From Actinoplanes liguriensis (GTDB lineage: Bacteria > Actinomycetota > Actinomycetes > Mycobacteriales > Micromonosporaceae): 9,103 bases of DNA. A program made the position numbers and the translations under genes. This document shows positions 5,799 to 9,103 of the stretch, piece after piece (positions within the stretch are counted from its first letter, which is position 1; the number at the start of each line of letters is the position of its first letter). The notes under the pieces were generated by a model. That model did no database searches, had not been told where the DNA came from, and saw only the letters and a program-made list of their open reading frames with translations. The DNA lies in NCBI GenBank assembly GCA_000715855.1, contig KL571236.1, positions 1 to 9,103 of the forward strand, written 5' to 3'.

Positions 5799-7403
5799 TC
5801 AGGCCAGCTCGACGAGCTCCAGCAGGTCGTCGCTCCACGCGTCCTCGTCGCCGTCCGGCAGCAGGATCGCGCGGTCCGGCTTCAGCGCCTGCACACAGCC
5901 GGCATCGTGGGTGACCAGCACGATCGCGCCCGGATAGTTGGCGATCGCGTCCAGCACCTGCTCCCGGCTGACCGGGTCGAGGTTGTTCGTCGGCTCGTCG
6001 AGCAGCAGCACGTTCGCCCCGGAGCAGACCAGGGTGGCCAGCGCCAGCCGGGTCTTCTCCCCACCGGAGAGCACGCCGGCCGGCTTGTCCACGTCGTCAC
6101 CGGAGAAGAGGAACGCGCCCAGGATCTTCCGCAGCTCGGTGTCGGTCTGCTCGGAGCCGGCGCTGCGCATGTGGTCCAGGATCGTCCGGTCCACGTCCAG
6201 GGTCTCGTGCTCCTGGGCGTAGTAGCCGAGCCGCAGGCCGTGCCCCGCGCGCACCTCGCCGGTGTCCGACTCCAGCATGCCGCCGAGGATGCGCAGCAGG
6301 GTGGTCTTGCCGGCGCCGTTCAGGCCGAGGATCGCGACCCGGGAGCCGCGGTCCACCGCCACGTCGACATCGGCGAAGATCTCCAGCGACCCGTACGACT
6401 TCGACAGGCCGTGCCCGGTCAGCGGGGTCTTGCCGCAGGGGGCCGGGCTCGGGAAGCGGACCTTCGCCACCTTGTCCGAGGAACGGACCTCCTCCAGGCC
6501 GCCGAGCAGCTTCTCGGCACGCTTCGCCATGTTCTGCGCGGCCACCGTCTTGGTCGCCTTGGCCCGCATCTTGTCGGCCTGGGCCATCAGGGCGCCGGCC
6601 TTCTTCTCCGCGTTGGCGCGCTCCCGGCGACGGCGGCGCTCGTCGGTCTCGCGCGCCTCGAGATACGTCTTCCAGCCCATGTTGTACATGTCGACGACCG
6701 AGCGGTTCGCGTCCAGATACCAGACCTTGTTCACCGCGGCGTCGAGCAGCTCGACGTCGTGGCTGATCACGATCAGGCCGCCCTTGTGCTGCGCCATGTA
6801 ACCGCGCAGCCAGGCGATCGAGTCCTGGTCGAGGTGGTTGGTCGGCTCGTCGAGAAGCAGAATGCCCTTGCCGTTCTGCCCCGAGTTGGCGAACAGGATG
6901 CGGGCCAGCTCGATCCGGCGGCGCTGACCGCCGGAGAGGGTGCCGATCGTCTGGGCCAGCGCGCGGTCGGGCAGCCCCAGGTTCGCACAGATGCGGGCGG
7001 CCTCGGCCTCGGCGCCGTAGCCACCGAGCGCGGAGAACTGGTCCTCCAGCTGCCCGTAGCGCCGGACGAGCTTGTCCTCGGAGCTCTCCTCCAGCTGGAT
7101 CTCGAGCTTCTGCATCTCGGCGAGGATGGTGTCCAGCCCGCGGGCGGAGAGCACCCGGTCGCGGCCGGTCACGTTCAGGTCGCCGGTACGCGGGTCCTGC
7201 GGAAGGTAACCGATCTCACTGGTCCGCTCGACCTGACCCGCATACGGGATGCCCTCGCCGGCCAGCACCTTGAGCGTGGTGGTCTTGCCCGCGCCATTGC
7301 GGCCGACAAGGCCGATCCGGTCACCGGGCTGCACCCGTAGGGTGGTCGGGGAGATCAGGATTCGTGCGCCGGCGCGGAGTTCCAGTCCGGTGGCGGTGAT
7401 CAT
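5799..7403 (-). CDS. ABC-F family ATPase (ribosome-associated translation factor type)
   Basis: This 534-aa protein has two ATP-binding domains on one chain and no membrane segments, the layout of ABC-F proteins that bind the ribosomal E site. NBD1 has Walker A GRNGAGKTT (34-42), signature LSGGQ (156-160), Walker B LLLDEP with catalytic Glu186, and switch His215. NBD2 has Walker A GLNGAGKTT (360-368), signature LSGGEK (445-450), catalytic Glu470 in LLLDEPTNNLD and switch His499. Both sites look active. The interdomain linker (about 225-325) contains a highly basic coiled-coil-like stretch (255-300, ERRRRRERANAEKK) of the kind that reaches toward the P-site tRNA. It resembles the mycobacterial Rv1473 group, annotated as macrolide resistance. 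A housekeeping translation role is equally possible, and resistance is not shown by sequence. The ATG at 7403 has only a weak purine-rich GAGAAG upstream. Confidence 0.93.
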   Translation of the reverse strand: MITATGLELRAGARILISPTTLRVQPGDRIGLVGRNGAGKTTTLKVLAGEGIPYAGQVERTSEIGYLPQDPRTGDLNVTGRDRVLSARGLDTILAEMQKLEIQLEESSEDKLVRRYGQLEDQFSALGGYGAEAEAARICANLGLPDRALAQTIGTLSGGQRRRIELARILFANSGQNGKGILLLDEPTNHLDQDSIAWLRGYMAQHKGGLIVISHDVELLDAAVNKVWYLDANRSVVDMYNMGWKTYLEARETDERRRRRERANAEKKAGALMAQADKMRAKATKTVAAQNMAKRAEKLLGGLEEVRSSDKVAKVRFPSPAPCGKTPLTGHGLSKSYGSLEIFADVDVAVDRGSRVAILGLNGAGKTTLLRILGGMLESDTGEVRAGHGLRLGYYAQEHETLDVDRTILDHMRSAGSEQTDTELRKILGAFLFSGDDVDKPAGVLSGGEKTRLALATLVCSGANVLLLDEPTNNLDPVSREQVLDAIANYPGAIVLVTHDAGCVQALKPDRAILLPDGDEDAWSDDLLELVELA

Positions 7404-7580
7404 TTAAGGCTTCTCGCTCTCGGGGATCGGGCTGACTCGGACGCAACTGGGAAATCGGCAGGTCAGCCTTCGCGGAGCAGCACCGCGCCATATTACCCGG
7501 GCCTCAGCGGCACCTCCCAATCGATTAGGCAGCAAGATCATCGGGTACACGCGTGGCAACCGTGGCGAAGTGAGGACGGC
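7404..7580. promoter_or_regulatory. divergent intergenic region between the ABC-F and metallopeptidase genes
   Basis: These 177 bp must carry both divergent promoters and both ribosome sites. For the metallopeptidase, GAGG (7572-7575) lies 5 nt before the ATG at 7581, and I see no clear promoter hexamers. For the ABC-F gene a possible pair is described separately. The ABC-F leader holds three mutually complementary short segments: 7406-7411 can pair with 7465-7470 (6 bp), or 7430-7436 can pair with 7462-7468 (7 bp). The two pairings exclude each other, and the first covers bases 3-8 before the start codon. Confidence 0.5.
7490..7520 (-). promoter_or_regulatory. candidate promoter for the ABC-F gene (weak)
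   Basis: Read on the minus strand, TAATAT (from 7495 to 7490) is a good -10 hexamer, and TTGGGA (from 7520 to 7515) is a partial -35 hexamer. The spacer is 19 nt, longer than optimal. Transcription would begin about 80 nt before the ATG, leaving room for the structured leader. I see no AT-rich WhiB7-type element next to the -35. The call rests on hexamer likeness only. Confidence 0.25.
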
Positions 7581-8507
7581 ATGGAACTCAATGAGAACGC
7601 CGAGATCGACACCAGTCAGGTCGAGGACGGGCGCGGATCAGGTGGTGGCGGAGGTGGCCTCGGCGGTCTGCCGATCGGCGGCGGCGGCCTGACCGGCATC
7701 ATCGTCACGGTCCTGCTGGCGCTGGTCGGAGGCTACTTCGGCATCAACAACCTGGGCGGCGGCAGCGGCGACTCGGGCAGCGGCGACAACGCGAAGATCG
7801 AACAGGAGTGCAAGCAGGCCGACGCCAAGAAGCAGCTGGACTGCCGCAACGTGCTCTACGTCAACTCGATCCAGGCGTACTGGGCGACCGAGCTGCCCGA
7901 CGCGTTCGGCAAGCAGTACACGAAATCGGTCACGCACGTCTTCTCCGGTCAGGTCAGCACCGGCTGCGGCGCGGCGGACTCCGGCGTCGGCCCGTTCTAC
8001 TGTCCCTCGGACAACAAGGTCTACATCGATCTGACCTTCTACCAGCAGCTCGCCAAGGAGCTGGGCGCGCCGGGCGAGTTCGCGCAGCCCTACGTGCTCG
8101 CGCATGAGTACGGTCACCACGTGCAGGACCTGCTCGGCACCGAGGCGGAGATGCGCCAGGCGCAGAACTCGAACCCCGACCAGGCGAACCTGGAGTCGGT
8201 CAAGCTGGAACTGCAGGCCGACTGCTACGCCGGGGCGTGGGCGAAGGGCGCGACCGGCACGGCCGACGCCAAGGGCAACAAGATCTTCAAGAGCCTGACC
8301 GCCACCGACATCCAGGAAGGCATCCAGACGGCCGGCCAGATCGGTGACGACACACTCCAGCAACGCAACGGTGGGAGCATCAACCCCGCCGAGTTCACCC
8401 ACGGCACGTCGGCGGACCGGCAGAAGTGGTTCAGCACCGGCTACAACTCGGGCGATCCCAAGCAGTGCGACACCTTCGCTCCGGGCGCTGTCAAAGAGGG
8501 AGACTGA
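7581..8507 (+). CDS. membrane-anchored neutral zinc metallopeptidase (YpfJ/KPN_02809 family)
   Basis: This 308-aa protein matches the Zn_peptidase (PF04228-type) family by motif. It opens with the family-typical MELNENAEIDTSQVEDGRG, then a glycine-rich stretch (19-37). One membrane helix follows (about 38-56, TGIIVTVLLALVGGYFGI), then a Gly/Ser linker and an extracytoplasmic catalytic domain. HEYGH (175-179) is the HExxH zinc motif with catalytic Glu176. LELQADCYAG (209-218) supplies the likely third ligand (a glutamate or aspartate in ExxAD), and HGTSADRQKWFSTG (274-287) is the conserved C-terminal box. Cysteines at 77, 88, 129, 141, 215 and 296 could form disulfides outside the cell. Substrates are unknown for the family. 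GAGG precedes the ATG at normal distance. The gene is monocistronic, with a strong hairpin 22 nt after its stop. Confidence 0.92.
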   Translation: MELNENAEIDTSQVEDGRGSGGGGGGLGGLPIGGGGLTGIIVTVLLALVGGYFGINNLGGGSGDSGSGDNAKIEQECKQADAKKQLDCRNVLYVNSIQAYWATELPDAFGKQYTKSVTHVFSGQVSTGCGAADSGVGPFYCPSDNKVYIDLTFYQQLAKELGAPGEFAQPYVLAHEYGHHVQDLLGTEAEMRQAQNSNPDQANLESVKLELQADCYAGAWAKGATGTADAKGNKIFKSLTATDIQEGIQTAGQIGDDTLQQRNGGSINPAEFTHGTSADRQKWFSTGYNSGDPKQCDTFAPGAVKEGD

Positions 8508-8528
8508 CCGCTTCCGGCCATGGTGACC

Positions 8529-8569
8529 TCCGGCCGCCGACCCGCACCTGGCGCGGGACGGCGGCCGGA
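8529..8569. terminator. strong hairpin between convergent genes, bidirectional terminator
   Basis: TCCGGCCGCCG (8529-8539) pairs perfectly with CGGCGGCCGGA (8559-8569). After one A-A mismatch, CCCGC (8541-8545) pairs with GCGGG (8553-8557), leaving a 7-nt loop: 16 base pairs in all. It fills most of the 69-bp space between the metallopeptidase stop (8507) and the stop of the minus-strand release-factor gene (8577), so it can serve both. There is no U-tract in either direction, as is usual for actinobacteria. Confidence 0.8.
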
Positions 8570-8576
8570 TCCACGC

Positions 8577-9103
8577 TCAGGACCCGCGGATCAGGATCGG
8601 GACCGCCCGCGCCATCGGAATCGCGCTCAGCAGGACGGCGTGGCGTGGCTCGGGCACGTCCAGCAGGCGGCCGGCCCGCAGCGCGGCCAGTGGCGCCAGC
8701 CGGCGTTCCGCCAGGATCGCGTCGATCGCGGCCCGATCTCCGCCGGTGACCAGGGCGGTCATCGTCCGTACCTCGGGAAGAAGAATGCGCCCGGCGATGC
8801 CGGCGCTGTCCGCGGTCGCCGCCTTCGCCTGGTTGTCCCGCCGCCGCGCGAAACGCTGCTGCGACCAGCCGCCCGCCGCCGTCCGGCCCTGCACGTAGTG
8901 GGTGTCCACCTTGGAGGCGACCAGCTCGGTCCCATCGGCGACGCCGGCCGCGACCGCGCCCTTGCGCGCGAGCAGCAGCCCCAGCCTGCGCGGCGTCCGC
9001 GCGGCGGCGATGAGCTCCGTCACGGTCGCCGGCTCACCCGCGCCGGGCGGGGCCTGCAGCGTCGCCTCCGCACCGTCCTCGGCGACCAGGAGCAGACCCT
9101 CTT
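8577..9103 (-). CDS. acVLRF1-type peptidyl-tRNA hydrolase / release factor, 5'-truncated
   Basis: The minus-strand frame ends at TGA (8579-8577) and stays open to the right edge, so the N-terminus is outside the window. About 174 residues are visible. The GTG at 9023 is an internal codon: in-frame coding (EGLLLVAEDGAEATLQ) continues upstream of it. The diagnostic block is VASKVDTHYVQGRTAAGGWSQQRFARRRDNQA (codons covering about 8922-8828). It carries the G-W-S-Q (GxxQ) loop of the VLRF1 domain, related to eukaryotic Vms1/ANKZF1 and eRF1, where the Gln plays the role of the eRF1 GGQ glutamine in releasing peptide from tRNA. The adjacent RRRDNQA is part of the actinobacterial family signature. 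The likely role is cleaving peptidyl-tRNA on stalled or split ribosomes. This is inferred from the family. It is convergent with the metallopeptidase gene. Confidence 0.85.
   Translation of the reverse strand, partial: EGLLLVAEDGAEATLQAPPGAGEPATVTELIAAARTPRRLGLLLARKGAVAAGVADGTELVASKVDTHYVQGRTAAGGWSQQRFARRRDNQAKAATADSAGIAGRILLPEVRTMTALVTGGDRAAIDAILAERRLAPLAALRAGRLLDVPEPRHAVLLSAIPMARAVPILIRGS

Noticed and set aside
5280..5937. Open frames on both strands in the 5357-5798 gap
   Set aside because: They lack ribosome sites and third-position GC bias, run into the ends of HTH or ABC-F, and give no recognisable protein.
5769..7340. Long plus-strand open frame opposite the ABC-F gene
   Set aside because: It is a high-GC shadow of a fully motif-supported ABC-F gene. 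The predicted product is repetitive Gly/Gln/Val/Arg-rich and has no ribosome site.
7404..7491. Possible upstream ORF (ATG at 7491, minus strand) overlapping the ABC-F start out of frame
   Set aside because: Its ATG overlaps the candidate -10 hexamer, there is no well-spaced ribosome site, and the frame continues into ABC-F without a short stop, unlike a leader peptide.
1..9103. CRISPR array, tRNA, rRNA, transposon or phage genes
   Set aside because: No regularly spaced repeats, no cloverleaf or rRNA-like stretch, and no transposase, integrase or long terminal repeats were found on reading.

Overview
The window is high-GC actinobacterial DNA, about 70-75% GC in most places. GTG starts are common, coding is dense on both strands, and several families are typical of actinomycetes: an MmyB-type regulator tail, an actinobacterial VLRF1 release factor, a KPN_02809/YpfJ-type zinc metallopeptidase, and an ABC-F gene next to a tiny HTH gene and echA. 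Codon use and gene content fit Micromonosporaceae (Actinoplanes-like). The genus is an inference, not a demonstration.

Layout. (1) 1-2107, plus strand: the 3' end of a probable XRE/MmyB-type regulator, an SDR-family protein lacking the usual Tyr/Lys pair, a Mug-type mismatch DNA glycosylase and an unrecognised 191-aa protein, packed with overlaps or a 5-nt gap. (2) 2097-4240, minus strand: a full-length ABC exporter half-transporter (642 aa) followed by a 72-aa single-pass membrane protein, overlapping by 4 nt. The small gene also overlaps the plus-strand operon tail-to-tail by 11 bp. (3) 4332-5356, minus strand: a 75-aa HTH protein coupled by a 4-nt overlap to a crotonase-fold enzyme (echA-like). 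(4) 5357-5798: a 442-bp gap without a convincing gene, holding the ABC-F terminator and an AT-rich block. (5) 5799-7403, minus strand: an ABC-F ATPase. (6) 7404-7580: the divergent intergenic region. (7) 7581-8507, plus strand: a membrane-anchored neutral zinc metallopeptidase. (8) 8529-8569: a strong hairpin between convergent genes. (9) 8577-9103, minus strand: a VLRF1-type peptidyl-tRNA hydrolase that runs off the right edge.

How the parts relate. ABC-F, small HTH and echA form a trio that I recall as syntenic in mycobacteria (the Rv1472-Rv1473-Rv1473A area). The ABC exporter follows echA on the same strand but has its own leader. The most striking non-coding signal is in that leader: a 14-bp inverted repeat whose 3' arm contains the whole Shine-Dalgarno sequence, directly preceded by a terminator-like hairpin. 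This suggests post-transcriptional control of the exporter. The ABC-F leader also contains short segments that could pair in two alternative ways. A compositional step (about 75% to about 63% GC) falls inside echA and continues through the HTH gene and the gap upstream of it. I see no tRNA, rRNA, CRISPR array, transposase or integrase.
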